The notes under the pieces: model-generated | The model's database searches: none | What the model saw: only the letters and a program-made list of their open reading frames with translations | Told to the model about the DNA's origin: nothing | Assembly: GCA_016714535.1 (NCBI GenBank) | Contig: JADKDR010000005.1 | Location: 310,001 to 374,000 of the forward strand | Length of the DNA: 64,000 nucleotides | DNA from: Bacteroidota bacterium | Lineage (GTDB): Bacteria; Bacteroidota; Bacteroidia; AKYH767-A; OLB10 | Direction: 5' to 3' | Position numbers and translations under genes: made by a program | Shown: piece by piece, positions 25,888 to 35,138 of the stretch | Layout: each line of letters opens with the position of its first letter | How positions within the stretch are numbered: position 1 is the first letter of the stretch

Positions 25888-26364
25888 TCATATAAACAAC
25901 CTATACGATGGTTCCGGATGAAAGTTAAAACCATTTTGCTTGTAAAGCGGTTCGCCATCTTTGGTGGCGTGCAATTCGAAAAAAGTGAGCCCACGGGCTT
26001 TACCAGTTTCTATCAATTTTGATAGAATGGTTTGACCGATTCCCATTTTACGGAAATTTGGTTTGGTATACATGCTCATGATATAGCCACTGCGCCCATC
26101 AGGCACTCTGAAACTGCCTGGTCGCTGCATTACTTTCATTCCCCCATTGGCTATTAGTTCTATACCTTCATAAGCAAGCCATGATATGTAATCACCACTT
26201 TGTATCTCTTTCTTAAAATATTCAACCAGTGAGTTGTGTAAGGCCATTGCTTTATCATTAGGCTGTGGTCCCATTAGTTCAGATAGGAATTCCACACGCA
26301 TTTTTGCAAGCTGATCAATATCATTGAGTGTGGCCATTTTAAAGCTAAAAGTGTTATTTTTCAT
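25888..26364 (-). CDS. GNAT-family N-acetyltransferase
   Basis: Acetyl-CoA-dependent acyltransferase of the GNAT superfamily. Motif A, with the pyrophosphate-binding loop, is visible as 'MSMYTKPNFRKMGIGQTILS', and 'FFELHATKDGEPLYKQNGFN' is the motif B segment that ends the fold. The early 'MATLNDIDQLAKMRVEFLSE' is a typical GNAT start. I chose the ATG at 26364 ('MKNNTFSFKM'); the extension to 26403 adds 13 residues with no family similarity. It is a single gene, divergent from bshA. The acceptor substrate is unknown. Confidence 0.85.
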   Translation of the reverse strand: MKNNTFSFKMATLNDIDQLAKMRVEFLSELMGPQPNDKAMALHNSLVEYFKKEIQSGDYISWLAYEGIELIANGGMKVMQRPGSFRVPDGRSGYIMSMYTKPNFRKMGIGQTILSKLIETGKARGLTFFELHATKDGEPLYKQNGFNFHPEPSYRLFI

Positions 26365-26500
26365 TATGAAATTGTTTAACGATAATGCATTGGCAAGATG
26401 CAAAAATTAAATAATTGTAAATGCCGGGAATTGAAAATCAAACTTAGTTGCAGGGAATGAATAAGATGTTGTTATTCGCATTTGAATAAAAAAAGCCAGC

Positions 26501-27636
26501 ATGAATTTAAAAATCGGAATTGTCTGTTACCCAACATTTGGAGGCAGTGGAGTGGTAGCAACCGAACTGGGCAAAGCGCTTGCTGATGCCGGACACCGTG
26601 TCCATTTTATTACCTATAACCAACCGGTGCGGTTAGTTCACTTTCATGCTAATATTTCGTATCACGAAGTATCTGTGCCCGATTATCCATTGTTTGAGTT
26701 TATTCCTTACGAAAATGCGCTGACATCAAAAATTGTAGATGTTGCTAAATACGAAATGCTCGATATTCTCCATGTGCACTATGCAATTCCGCACGCCTCG
26801 GCTGCATATTTGGCTCAGCAAATTTTGAAGGATGAAGGATGTTACCTTCCTATTATAACAACACTGCACGGAACCGATATTACGTTGGTGGGAAAAAATC
26901 CAAGCTATAATCCCGTTGTTACTTTTGCCATCAATCACAGTAATGGTGTAACGGCTGTTTCGCAAAGCCTGAAAGATGAAACACTTCACTCTTTTAAAAT
27001 CAAAAATCACATTGAAGTTATTCCCAATTTTATTGACCTCACCAGATTTTCTAAACTGCCAAAGGATCATTTTAAAAAGGCAATAGCTCCAAATGGCGAA
27101 AAATAATAGTGCATACCAGTAATTTTCGAAAGGTAAAACGCACCAAAGACGTCATTTACGTTTTTGAAAAAATAGTAAAAAAAGTGCCAAGTAAATTGTT
27201 AATGATAGGGGATGGGCCTGAACGAGAGAAATCGGAGCAACTGTGCAGAAACCTTGGAGTGTGCGATGACATTCGTTACCTGGGTAAGCAAGAGATGATT
27301 GAAGAAATTCTTTCGGTATGTGATTTGTTTTTCATGCCAAGCGAAACAGAGAGCTTTGGGCTTGCAGCTTTAGAGGCTATGGCTTGTCAGGTGCCCGTTA
27401 TTAGTACCAACACGGGTGGATTGCCCGAATTAAACAAGCATGGCATAACTGGTTACTTAAGCAATATAGGTGATATAGATGACATGGCTGCCAATGCCAT
27501 TGGCTTATTAAGTAATGAAGAAATGCTTTTGAAATTTAAAAAGGCTGCTCGTGCGCATGCCGAAACTTTTGACATCCGCTTAATCATGCCACGCTATGTT
27601 GACTTCTATCAGCAGGTATTAAACAATAGTTTATGA
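26501..27636 (+). CDS. bshA: Bacillithiol synthesis glycosyltransferase BshA (one frameshift)
   Basis: GT4 enzyme that joins GlcNAc from UDP-GlcNAc to L-malate, the first step of bacillithiol synthesis. The first 201 residues ('KIGIVCYPTFGGSGVVATEL', 'LHVHYAIPHASAAYLA', 'TTLHGTDITLVG') stop at 27106. The C-terminal domain continues in another frame from 27109. Adding one A to the A run at 27099-27103 joins them as 'NGEKIIVHTSNFRKVKRTKD'. Downstream are 'MIGDGPEREKSEQLC' and the donor-binding 'PSETESFGLAALEAMACQVP'. The joined protein has 378 residues, the normal BshA length, and the 'PTFGGSGVVATELG' opening is characteristic of BshA. bshB and bshC are not in the window. The break is most likely a homopolymer error. 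Confidence 0.9.
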
Positions 27637-27839
27637 GGGTGAATATTTTTTAGAATTCATTTGATTATTTCAAAAAAAAAATTTGCTTTGCATTAAACCT
27701 GATACTAATAATATAGTCAATGTTATTAGCGCAGCGCTAACACCTCAATAAAAGAAAAATTTATTTACTAAGCCTTTAAGCTAAATTCAATTTATATGCA
27801 TACAATTATTTTTATGTTTAATCTTTAAAAAATTAAAAA

Positions 27840-29627
27840 ATGATGAGAAAAATTATTTTTTCGATGGCAATTGCTGCAACAGCAATTACATCAACACAAG
27901 CACAGTATGGACAGCGGCTTTATAGTCGCGATACTGTATCTCATGACCGTTTTACGGATGGTTTAAATTCGGTTGCTAATCCTGTTGGAGGTCTTGCTCC
28001 ATATGTAGGCACAGGTGTTACGCAAGGCAATAATATTGTAGAGCGTTCACGTTTTGTAAGAACAGCCCGTGCCGGAGCCACCTTGGCTAATCGTGTAAAC
28101 TTTGTATTTAGAGGTGGTAACGAACATTCGCACCGCCTAAATTCGATTTGCGAAGCAGCAGGCCGTTACGTTATGGCAGGCCGTGTTACAGGCACTACCG
28201 TGAGCCCAGTGCCGGGAGGTGGCGATGTTCTTTTTGTTCGAACATCTGCTGCCGGCATTATTAATAGTGTTCGTACCGTTGACTTAAGTAATGGAAACGA
28301 TGGAGCCAACTGTATTATTCAATCAACCACAAATGCTAACCGTTTGTATTCATGCGGATTTTCAGAGTTGAACGGGATAAGCCGGACCTTTGTTATGGCA
28401 ACTAATACGACAGGAAGCACCGTTAACTGGTCGCGTACTTATGGCGTATCATGTGTGTTCGGAGCATTGGTAGGAAACTCGGTTGCTAATTCAATTGCTG
28501 AAGATGCAGGAACAGGATCTGTTTATGCGGTTGGAAACCTTACCGGGCAAAACTGTAACAATGCATTTATTTCTCGTTTTACCGCTGCAGGTGTTCATGT
28601 TTGGACGCAAATATTCCAACTACCAAACAATGGATTACAGTTTACGTCCATTAAACCACATCCTACTATTGCCAACTCGTTCATTATTTCTGGAAATTGT
28701 TTGAATTTTGGTTTAGGTAACGTTACTAGTTGGCCACTTATTCTTGGTATTAATGTAGCAGGTGCAGCACCAGCAATTGTTTTCCAAAATTGTTTGGTGG
28801 CCGCCTTGCCAGCTCCTTTTCCTGTTAATGGCCAAATTACAGGTATGATGGCAAATGATCTAACATCACGCTTAAACCCTTTTAACGGAAATATTGAATA
28901 TTTCCTTGCAGGTACTGCCGTGCTTCAAAATGGAAGTACCGAAGGATTTACCATTAAAACCACAGGTGTAGGTATACCTATTTCAGGACAAGTATATGGC
29001 AATGTTGCTACAGATGGCTTTAATTCAATAGATAGGGTTGGTAACGGAATGATGGCCGGAGACGGACTTGTGCAATTTGGGTATTACAATACCAATCTTC
29101 CTAATGTTGTACCTCCTGGCAATACACGTTGCTGGTTAGTTAAGTCATACTACAACCATGTTAGTGGTTGTAATGAAAAACCAATAGTTGTAACTTCTCA
29201 AATCGTTAACCTTCTTCAAGGTCCTTTTAACCCGATAATAAATAATGTAAATCTGCGTGATAGTATGGTTGCTCAGCAAGCAAACGGCTTAGCTAAAACA
29301 TTATGCTGGGCCAATGTAATTGGAACAGGAAGCAATATGCGCGAGCCTGAAACCAACTCAATCAGCATTAGCAATGATATCAAGTTATATCCTAATCCTG
29401 TTGACGGAGATGCAATATTGACATTGCAGGTAAGAAGCGATAAAAACAATACAGCAGTAATAACAATTATGGATATTAAGGGAGCAGTTATTGACCAAAA
29501 TATTATTGATGTAAGCGAAGGTATAAACGAAACTACCATCGATCACTCGCAATGGCAACGAGGTATGTATTTTGTCCAGGTACAATTGAACGATCAGTCA
29601 TACCGTACAAAAATTACTAAGAACTAA
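27840..29627 (+). CDS. Large T9SS-exported protein, function unknown
   Basis: A 595-residue secreted protein. It has a signal peptide ('MMRKIIFSMAIAATAITSTQ', cleavage after 'AQA' type) and a C-terminal type IX sorting domain of ~80 residues ('DIKLYPNPVDGDAILTLQV', 'MDIKGAVIDQNIIDV', 'WQRGMYFVQVQLNDQSYRTK'). The middle has repeated turns such as 'YVMAGRVTGTT', 'RLYSCGFSELNG' and 'VYAVGNLTGQNCNNAFISRF', a spacing of short beta blades that suggests a beta-propeller. No catalytic motif is visible. The composition is rich in N, G and T. It ends with a good terminator, and the bshA gene upstream is separated by 203 bp. Confidence 0.8.
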   Translation: MMRKIIFSMAIAATAITSTQAQYGQRLYSRDTVSHDRFTDGLNSVANPVGGLAPYVGTGVTQGNNIVERSRFVRTARAGATLANRVNFVFRGGNEHSHRLNSICEAAGRYVMAGRVTGTTVSPVPGGGDVLFVRTSAAGIINSVRTVDLSNGNDGANCIIQSTTNANRLYSCGFSELNGISRTFVMATNTTGSTVNWSRTYGVSCVFGALVGNSVANSIAEDAGTGSVYAVGNLTGQNCNNAFISRFTAAGVHVWTQIFQLPNNGLQFTSIKPHPTIANSFIISGNCLNFGLGNVTSWPLILGINVAGAAPAIVFQNCLVAALPAPFPVNGQITGMMANDLTSRLNPFNGNIEYFLAGTAVLQNGSTEGFTIKTTGVGIPISGQVYGNVATDGFNSIDRVGNGMMAGDGLVQFGYYNTNLPNVVPPGNTRCWLVKSYYNHVSGCNEKPIVVTSQIVNLLQGPFNPIINNVNLRDSMVAQQANGLAKTLCWANVIGTGSNMREPETNSISISNDIKLYPNPVDGDAILTLQVRSDKNNTAVITIMDIKGAVIDQNIIDVSEGINETTIDHSQWQRGMYFVQVQLNDQSYRTKITKN

Positions 29628-29654
29628 TACGGTCATCGATACACCGTAATTTAA

Positions 29655-29688
29655 AAATCCCTGTCATTTATCATGACGGGGATTTTTT
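29655..29688 (+). terminator. Bidirectional rho-independent terminator
   Basis: AATCCC-t-GTCAT pairs with ATGAC-g-GGGATT around a 5-base loop and is followed by a run of seven Ts. It ends the rightward T9SS gene. On the minus strand the stem is followed by TTTTTAAATT, so it may also stop the leftward SDR transcript. Confidence 0.85.
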
Positions 29689-29710
29689 TATTTATTTGCC
29701 GGTATCGTTT

Positions 29711-30511
29711 TTAAACATTCTTTTTCTGCATCCTATCCAAAAGCCAGTAGAATAATCCGGGAGCCAGATTTCTGAATGGAACACTTAGCAGTTCTAATCC
29801 CCCAACAAATACATGACGTTCATTTTTGACAATAGCTTTCAAGATTTTCTCTGCAGCTTTTGAAGCTGGCATCCCCTTCTCTTGCGCAGGACTATTTTTA
29901 TTCATAAAGCTGCCATCGGCAAGCAATGAATTGTAGCTGACATTGGTATTTATAAAACCGGGACAAATAATAGAAATACGAATGTTGTGTTGTTTAAGCT
30001 CGCCCCGCCACGCATCAAAATAGCCATACAATGCATGTTTGCTGGCACTGTATGCTGCGTACATAGGCATTCCAAATTTACCCATGATGCTAGTGATTAC
30101 AGCAATATTACCACCTCCGCTTTTTTTCATCTGATGTGCCACTGCATTGGACAGGCGAATAAGTCCTGTAAAATTAGTGTCGAGCACTTGTTTTTCTATT
30201 TCCCATTTGGTGTCGAGCACAAAACTTTTTTGACCAATACCGGCATTGTTTACAAGGATATCAATTTTTCCAAAATGCTTAATTACCTCATTTACAAATT
30301 GGCTTCCATCTGTTACAGTAGAAATATCTATTGGCAATATCATTGCTTTGCCAAGTTTATCATGCGTATTTTTAAGGGTTTCGAGTTTCGCATGGTTGCG
30401 CGCACTCATTACCACACAGGCACCTTGCTCAAGTGCATAAATAACAAGCGCCTCACCAATACCCGATGAAGCGCCAGTTATCCAGATTACTTTGTCTTTT
30501 AACTTAAGCAT
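29711..30511 (-). CDS. Short-chain dehydrogenase/reductase
   Basis: Classical SDR oxidoreductase using NAD(P)H. The Rossmann motif 'VIWITGASSGIGEALVIYAL' (TGxxxGIG) and 'DILVNNAGIGQKSF' (NNAG) are present. The catalytic Ser is in 'IAVITSIMGKFGMP' and the YxxxK is in 'YAAYSASKHALYGYF'. 266 residues is typical. The C-terminus 'LELLSVPFRNLAPGLFYWLL' is hydrophobic, as in membrane-associated members acting on lipids. The substrate is unknown. It lies 74 bp downstream of the 2OG-oxygenase gene in the same direction. Confidence 0.9.
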   Translation of the reverse strand: MLKLKDKVIWITGASSGIGEALVIYALEQGACVVMSARNHAKLETLKNTHDKLGKAMILPIDISTVTDGSQFVNEVIKHFGKIDILVNNAGIGQKSFVLDTKWEIEKQVLDTNFTGLIRLSNAVAHQMKKSGGGNIAVITSIMGKFGMPMYAAYSASKHALYGYFDAWRGELKQHNIRISIICPGFINTNVSYNSLLADGSFMNKNSPAQEKGMPASKAAEKILKAIVKNERHVFVGGLELLSVPFRNLAPGLFYWLLDRMQKKNV

Positions 30512-30585
30512 GAATCAAGTTGAATGTTAAAGGTCACTGAATTACAAATCAAAGTATTCAACTATAAAATATTAAATAGATTGCT

Positions 30586-31395
30586 TTACTGCTTTTTATT
30601 TTTGTCTTGAAAATCGAGCGATTTTATGCCTAATCCTTTCAGCATGCGCTTCACACCAATTTTTACTGTTTCCTTGGCTTCGGTAAGCATTTCTTTAGCG
30701 GCCGATTCATCGGGGCGTGTTTTAAATCGGGAATCTCGGTAAACAAAATCGCCACTAATTGGAGTGTAGAAATAGCAATAGAAAGATTTACGCGATTCAT
30801 GATCCGGGATATTAATCTTTGCATATCCATGATACGATTCATCGGTAGTTTCCATGATTACCGCTCTGTTAAAATTAGGAAGCACACATGCTCCCATGTG
30901 CTTAACTTCTTTATCCCATAATTCAAGGCCACCACCATATTCATCTTTCCAATATTTGTTTAGATACACCAGCAGATTTATTCTGCGGTGTAAATTTTTC
31001 ATAGGGTTCATATTTATATCCACATGTATATCTACAAAACTACCGGGGCCACCTTGATGTACGCCACTTCCAAGCGCATCATCGGTGCTGCTCAGTCCTG
31101 GTATTCCGGTTATCTTGCTAATCATATCATATGTTTTTTGATCGTTTACCGCAGCCTGCATTTCTTGGAACACCGGGTTGAAACGTTCAAGATGATACTC
31201 TTCTTTTTTGTTTTCATTCATCGATTTTCGTTTAACATTCAAATCTTCGAGTGGTGGAAAATTTTCATACAATGCCGTGGCATATTTTTCTTCCAGAAAA
31301 TTTTCGAGTATTACAAACTTACATGGTGAGCCACTGTTGAATTGTTTGTTCAATTCCGTTTGCACGTTTTCGTCAAAATATTTCGGATTTATCAT
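30586..31395 (-). CDS. 2-oxoglutarate/Fe(II)-dependent oxygenase
   Basis: Double-stranded beta-helix dioxygenase. The iron facial triad is visible: HxD as H124-V-D126 in 'SFVDIHVDINM', and the distal His, H189, in 'TDESYHGYAKI'. R202 in 'ESRKSFYCYFYT' would bind the 2-oxoglutarate carboxylate. This spacing is that of the prolyl-4-hydroxylase-like 2OG-Fe(II) family. The N-terminal ~110 residues ('FVILENFLEEKYATALYENF') form the lead helices. The C-terminal ~50 residues are charged. 269 residues in total. The small DUF4834 gene lies 6 bp upstream, so they share a transcript. The hydroxylated substrate is unknown; such enzymes next to glycan genes may act on protein or lipid. Confidence 0.85.
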   Translation of the reverse strand: MINPKYFDENVQTELNKQFNSGSPCKFVILENFLEEKYATALYENFPPLEDLNVKRKSMNENKKEEYHLERFNPVFQEMQAAVNDQKTYDMISKITGIPGLSSTDDALGSGVHQGGPGSFVDIHVDINMNPMKNLHRRINLLVYLNKYWKDEYGGGLELWDKEVKHMGACVLPNFNRAVIMETTDESYHGYAKINIPDHESRKSFYCYFYTPISGDFVYRDSRFKTRPDESAAKEMLTEAKETVKIGVKRMLKGLGIKSLDFQDKNKKQ

Positions 31396-31401
31396 CGTGT
31401 T

Positions 31402-31605
31402 TTATTTTATTTCTTCGTAAGAGATATATTCTCCATCGTTATTTTCGTTGGCTTTGTTTGCGGTATTAGTTTGTTTAATATCCACAAAGCCTTCGGGGCG
31501 GTTATTATTGGATTGGCGTTGAGTATCCTGTTTATCAGCAAAAAAGCCTTTAACTAATTTGAATAAAACAAAGGCAACCAATATTGAAACAATAAAATCT
31601 TTCAT
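31402..31605 (-). CDS. Small membrane protein, DUF4834-like
   Basis: 67 residues with one N-terminal transmembrane helix (~2-22, 'KDFIVSILVAFVLFKLVKGF') and a polar, Asn/Gln-rich tail ending 'GEYISYEEIK'. This layout (single helix, basic juncture, acidic end with 'eyidYEEI') matches the Bacteroidota-specific DUF4834 family as I recall it. It lies 6 bp upstream of the oxygenase gene on the same strand. The function is unknown. Confidence 0.65.
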   Translation of the reverse strand: MKDFIVSILVAFVLFKLVKGFFADKQDTQRQSNNNRPEGFVDIKQTNTANKANENNDGEYISYEEIK

Positions 31606-31810
31606 TTGTGAAGCATTTCTTACAAAGGACGAAGAACTGCAAAAAATATTGATTTATGAAGAAGAATAATTGGCCGCTTTGCAAATCTTTAACAAGTAAA
31701 AGCCGCTTACAACGGTTGTTTAATTCCTAAAATTCAGGTTTAAAGCAATACCTATTCATCATAAGATTGATTATAATATATTCGCCCCATTAAATTTCAA
31801 ATTTCGGTTT

Positions 31811-34273
31811 ATGAATAAAAACAAGGTTATTCCGCATCTTATTGCTTGTAGTTTTTTTCTAGTACTAAGCCTGGCATATTTTTTACCAACCTTACAGGGA
31901 GAACAAATTGACGGGCATGATAATAACACCTGGCTTGGTGGAGCCAAGGAGGTACTTGACTTTCGCGAAAAGTATGGCACCGACCCGCTTTGGACCAATC
32001 GCATGTTTAGCGGTATGCCAGCTTATCAGATTAGCATGATGCCTAAAGGCAACATGCTCGCAACGGTTTATAATGCATTAATTGCAGTTATGAATTATGC
32101 TCCATTGTTTATATTACTGGCAATGTTAAGCTTTTATGTGCTCATGCTTACGCTAAGGGTCGATTGGAAACTGGCAATTAGTGGTGCTGTGGGATTCGCC
32201 TTCTGTTCTTTTAATTTTATAATGCTTCAGGCCGGACATAATTCGCAGGTATTAGCTATAGCGCTAATGCCACTATTGGTAGCAGGAATTTTATTGGCCT
32301 ATCGAGGAAACTTATTACTAGGTGCGGCATTAACTTCATTTGCAGCAACCTTTCAGGTAATGGCAAATCACGTTCAGATTACGTATTACTTATTAATACT
32401 AATTGGGATAATGATTATATCACAACTGATTTTTGCTTTTAAAGAAGGGAAAATAGTAGATTTTATAAAAGCCAGCCTTGTGCTTGCAATAGCGGGTGCA
32501 ATTGGTGTTGCTAGCAATGCCAGCACCATGCTCACAACTTATGAGTATGGTAAAGACAGCACACGCGGTAAAAGCGAACTTAAAAAAGAAGGAGAAAAGG
32601 CTACTTCGGGTGGTTTGGATATAGATTATGCTTTTGCTTGGAGCTATGGAAAAAGCGAGTCGTTTGTTATGCTGGTGCCCAATGCATTGGGGGGACCTTC
32701 GCAACAAAACCTTGGCGAAAAATCGCAAACATATGAAACCGTTAAAAATATGGCAGGACCCGATCAGGCCGCGCAACTTGTGAAAACGGCACCAACCTAC
32801 CGGGGCGATCAGCCTACTACTAACGGGGCTTTCTACATGGGTGCCATTATGATTTTTTGTTTTGTACTTGGAATGTTTTTGGCAGATAATAAATTAAAAT
32901 GGTGGGTGCTTACGGGCACCTTGCTTGCTATCATATTATCATGGGGCAAGAATTTTATGATTTTCAATGAGCCATTTTTTAATTTGTTCCCGTTGTATAA
33001 CAAGTTTCGTTCGGTTTCGTTCGTACTGGTAATTGTTTCCTTTACTGTTCCGTTTATGGCTACTATCGGTATCAAAGAATTTTTTAATAAAAACATTGAT
33101 GAACAAAAAAGGAAAAAGGCCTTGTTGCATTCGTTTTATGGAGTGGGAGGCATGTTGGTATTAATGCTGCTGGCAGGTTTTGGAATGAGTTTTATAGGTT
33201 CGGTAGATGACAACTTTAAACAATACAACGACCTATTAGTGGCCTTACGTGCCGACAGGGCACGTATGTTTAAACTTGATACGCTGCGCAGTCTGCTATT
33301 TGTATCTGCTGCGTTTGGTGTTTTATGGTTTGCTTTAAAAAAGAAGATCAATTATCAGTGGCTTGTAATTATTCTTCCGCTGTTAGTTGTATTAGATCAA
33401 TGGCCTATTGCTAAACGTTATTTAAATGATACCCATTTTAAACCTAAGACTACAACCGAGAACCCATTTATACCAACCGAAGCGGATAACCAAATTTTGC
33501 AGGATAAGGAATTAGGATTTAGGGTAATGAATACTTCTGTTAGTACATTTAACGATGCGAGCACCTCTTTTTTTCATAACTCAATAGTTGGGTATCATGG
33601 TGCTAAGTTAGAGCGCTATCAGGAGTTGATAGAAAATCAGATTGCCAAACAAAATATGAGCGTGCTCAACATGCTTAATGCCAAATATTTTATAGTACAG
33701 TCGCAAGGCCAGCAGGGTCAGCAAGGTGGACCACCAATGGCACAACAAAATCCTGGTCGCTGTGGCAGTGCATGGTTTGTGCCTGAGTATAAGCTAGTAG
33801 CCGATGCTAGCGAAGAGATGAAATCGCTTGATAAGTTTGACCCAAAGCAAATTACCTTTATTGATAAGCGATACAGCGAACAGTTGAATGGGTTTAAAAT
33901 AAGTTTTGATAGCACAGCCTCTATTAAGTTGACACAGTATCTTGCTAATCACCTCATCTATGAATATAGTTGCAACAGCAGTCAGCTTGCAGTGTTTAGC
34001 GAGATATTTTATGACAAAGGCTGGAATGCTTATATAGATGGAAAGCTTGTACCGCATTTCAGATGTAACTATGTATTACGTGGAATGGTGTTACCAGCCG
34101 GCAATCACAAAATTGATTTTAAGTTTGAACCGGCCATTTATGCTAAGGCAAGTAACATTTCTATGATAGCATCATCACTTATGCTATTAATATTTTTAGG
34201 TGGAATAGGGTGGAGTATATTTAAAAAAGAAAGTCTGGTAACCACCGAAGCAAAACCATCAAAGGGTAAATAA
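31811..34273 (+). CDS. YfhO-family polytopic membrane protein
   Basis: An 820-residue integral membrane protein with about 12 predicted helices, beginning 'VIPHLIACSFFLVLSLAYFL'. The early periplasmic loop 'GEQIDGHDNNTWLGGAKEVL' and 'DPLWTNRMFSGMPAYQISMM' are strong marks of the YfhO family, which has a GT-C-like fold and is thought to transfer sugars to lipid or cell-wall polymers. A soluble region near 720-790 ('VFSEIFYDKGWNAYIDGKLV', 'GNHKIDFKFEPAIYA') is the conserved C-terminal domain, followed by one last helix. A QGQQGQQGG insert occurs around residue 640. The substrate is inferred only by family. It precedes lptE in the same direction. Confidence 0.85.
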   Translation: MNKNKVIPHLIACSFFLVLSLAYFLPTLQGEQIDGHDNNTWLGGAKEVLDFREKYGTDPLWTNRMFSGMPAYQISMMPKGNMLATVYNALIAVMNYAPLFILLAMLSFYVLMLTLRVDWKLAISGAVGFAFCSFNFIMLQAGHNSQVLAIALMPLLVAGILLAYRGNLLLGAALTSFAATFQVMANHVQITYYLLILIGIMIISQLIFAFKEGKIVDFIKASLVLAIAGAIGVASNASTMLTTYEYGKDSTRGKSELKKEGEKATSGGLDIDYAFAWSYGKSESFVMLVPNALGGPSQQNLGEKSQTYETVKNMAGPDQAAQLVKTAPTYRGDQPTTNGAFYMGAIMIFCFVLGMFLADNKLKWWVLTGTLLAIILSWGKNFMIFNEPFFNLFPLYNKFRSVSFVLVIVSFTVPFMATIGIKEFFNKNIDEQKRKKALLHSFYGVGGMLVLMLLAGFGMSFIGSVDDNFKQYNDLLVALRADRARMFKLDTLRSLLFVSAAFGVLWFALKKKINYQWLVIILPLLVVLDQWPIAKRYLNDTHFKPKTTTENPFIPTEADNQILQDKELGFRVMNTSVSTFNDASTSFFHNSIVGYHGAKLERYQELIENQIAKQNMSVLNMLNAKYFIVQSQGQQGQQGGPPMAQQNPGRCGSAWFVPEYKLVADASEEMKSLDKFDPKQITFIDKRYSEQLNGFKISFDSTASIKLTQYLANHLIYEYSCNSSQLAVFSEIFYDKGWNAYIDGKLVPHFRCNYVLRGMVLPAGNHKIDFKFEPAIYAKASNISMIASSLMLLIFLGGIGWSIFKKESLVTTEAKPSKGK

Positions 34274-34341
34274 GGTTGCAGGGTGAGTAAGCATCAGTTT
34301 TAGTAGGTTGCCAATTAAATTAAAGAGTAGGAATAGTTTGA

Positions 34342-34851
34342 ATGAGATTTGTAAGTAGCAAAATAGTACGAGTATTAATGGCATGTACGTTTGGTGTATT
34401 GGTTTCTTGCTATTCATTCAAAGCAGGACAAATACCAAAGGATGTCAAAACGTTTTCAGTAGCATTTTTTGCAAACAGGGCTGCTTTGGTCAATCCTTTG
34501 CTTAGTCAGCAGTTTACCGAAAAACTAAAACAGAAATTTTTATCAGAAAGCTATTTGAGTTTGATAAAGTCTCAGGGAGATTATTCGCTCGAGGGATTTA
34601 TTGTTGATTACAACGTTACCCCAGTAGCTATTCAATCTTCGCAACAGGCAGCAACCAACCGTCTTACAATTACTATTAATGTAAAGTTTAGCAACAACAA
34701 AGACAGTAAACTGAGCTATGAAAATAATTTTTCACGCTTTGCTGATTTTAATGCAAATGAAAATTTCGCTTCTGTAGAGCAAACACTAACCACTACCATT
34801 GTTGCACAAATTGTGGATGATGTGTTTAACCGTTGCACCAGCAATTGGTAG
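34342..34851 (+). CDS. lptE: LptE-family LPS-assembly lipoprotein
   Basis: Outer-membrane lipoprotein that plugs LptD during lipopolysaccharide insertion. The N-terminal signal ends with a lipobox 'LVSC' at residues 20-23. The mature part matches Bacteroidota LptE: 'YSFKAGQIPKDVKTFSVAFF', 'NPLLSQQFTEKLKQKF', 'SYLSLIKSQGDYSLEGFIVD', 'AATNRLTITINVKFSNNKD' and 'TTIVAQIVDDVFNRCTSNW'. 169 residues is the usual length. It follows the YfhO gene by 68 bp. lptD is not in the window. Confidence 0.85.
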   Translation: MRFVSSKIVRVLMACTFGVLVSCYSFKAGQIPKDVKTFSVAFFANRAALVNPLLSQQFTEKLKQKFLSESYLSLIKSQGDYSLEGFIVDYNVTPVAIQSSQQAATNRLTITINVKFSNNKDSKLSYENNFSRFADFNANENFASVEQTLTTTIVAQIVDDVFNRCTSNW

Positions 34852-35138
34852 CTGAATAAAAGTTCAGTCATTAAGTGAAGGATTCTTTGCGCTTTGTAAC
34901 TATTGGAAATCTGCAGCCTTTGTAAGTTATCGCTTATCATTTATTAATTGCAACATCAGGTTAAATGAGTGTTATACCCATTTATGAATAACAAGGTGGC
35001 GCAGTAAAGCAGCAATATTCAATGAAGGTTTTTTTTTTAGTAGCTTGAATGACGCTAATACAGCAAAATAAAGTAGCGTTAAAATGGGTTCAATGTGGAT
35101 ATTAAAAGTAGATTACACCCCGATTTTTAAAATATCGT

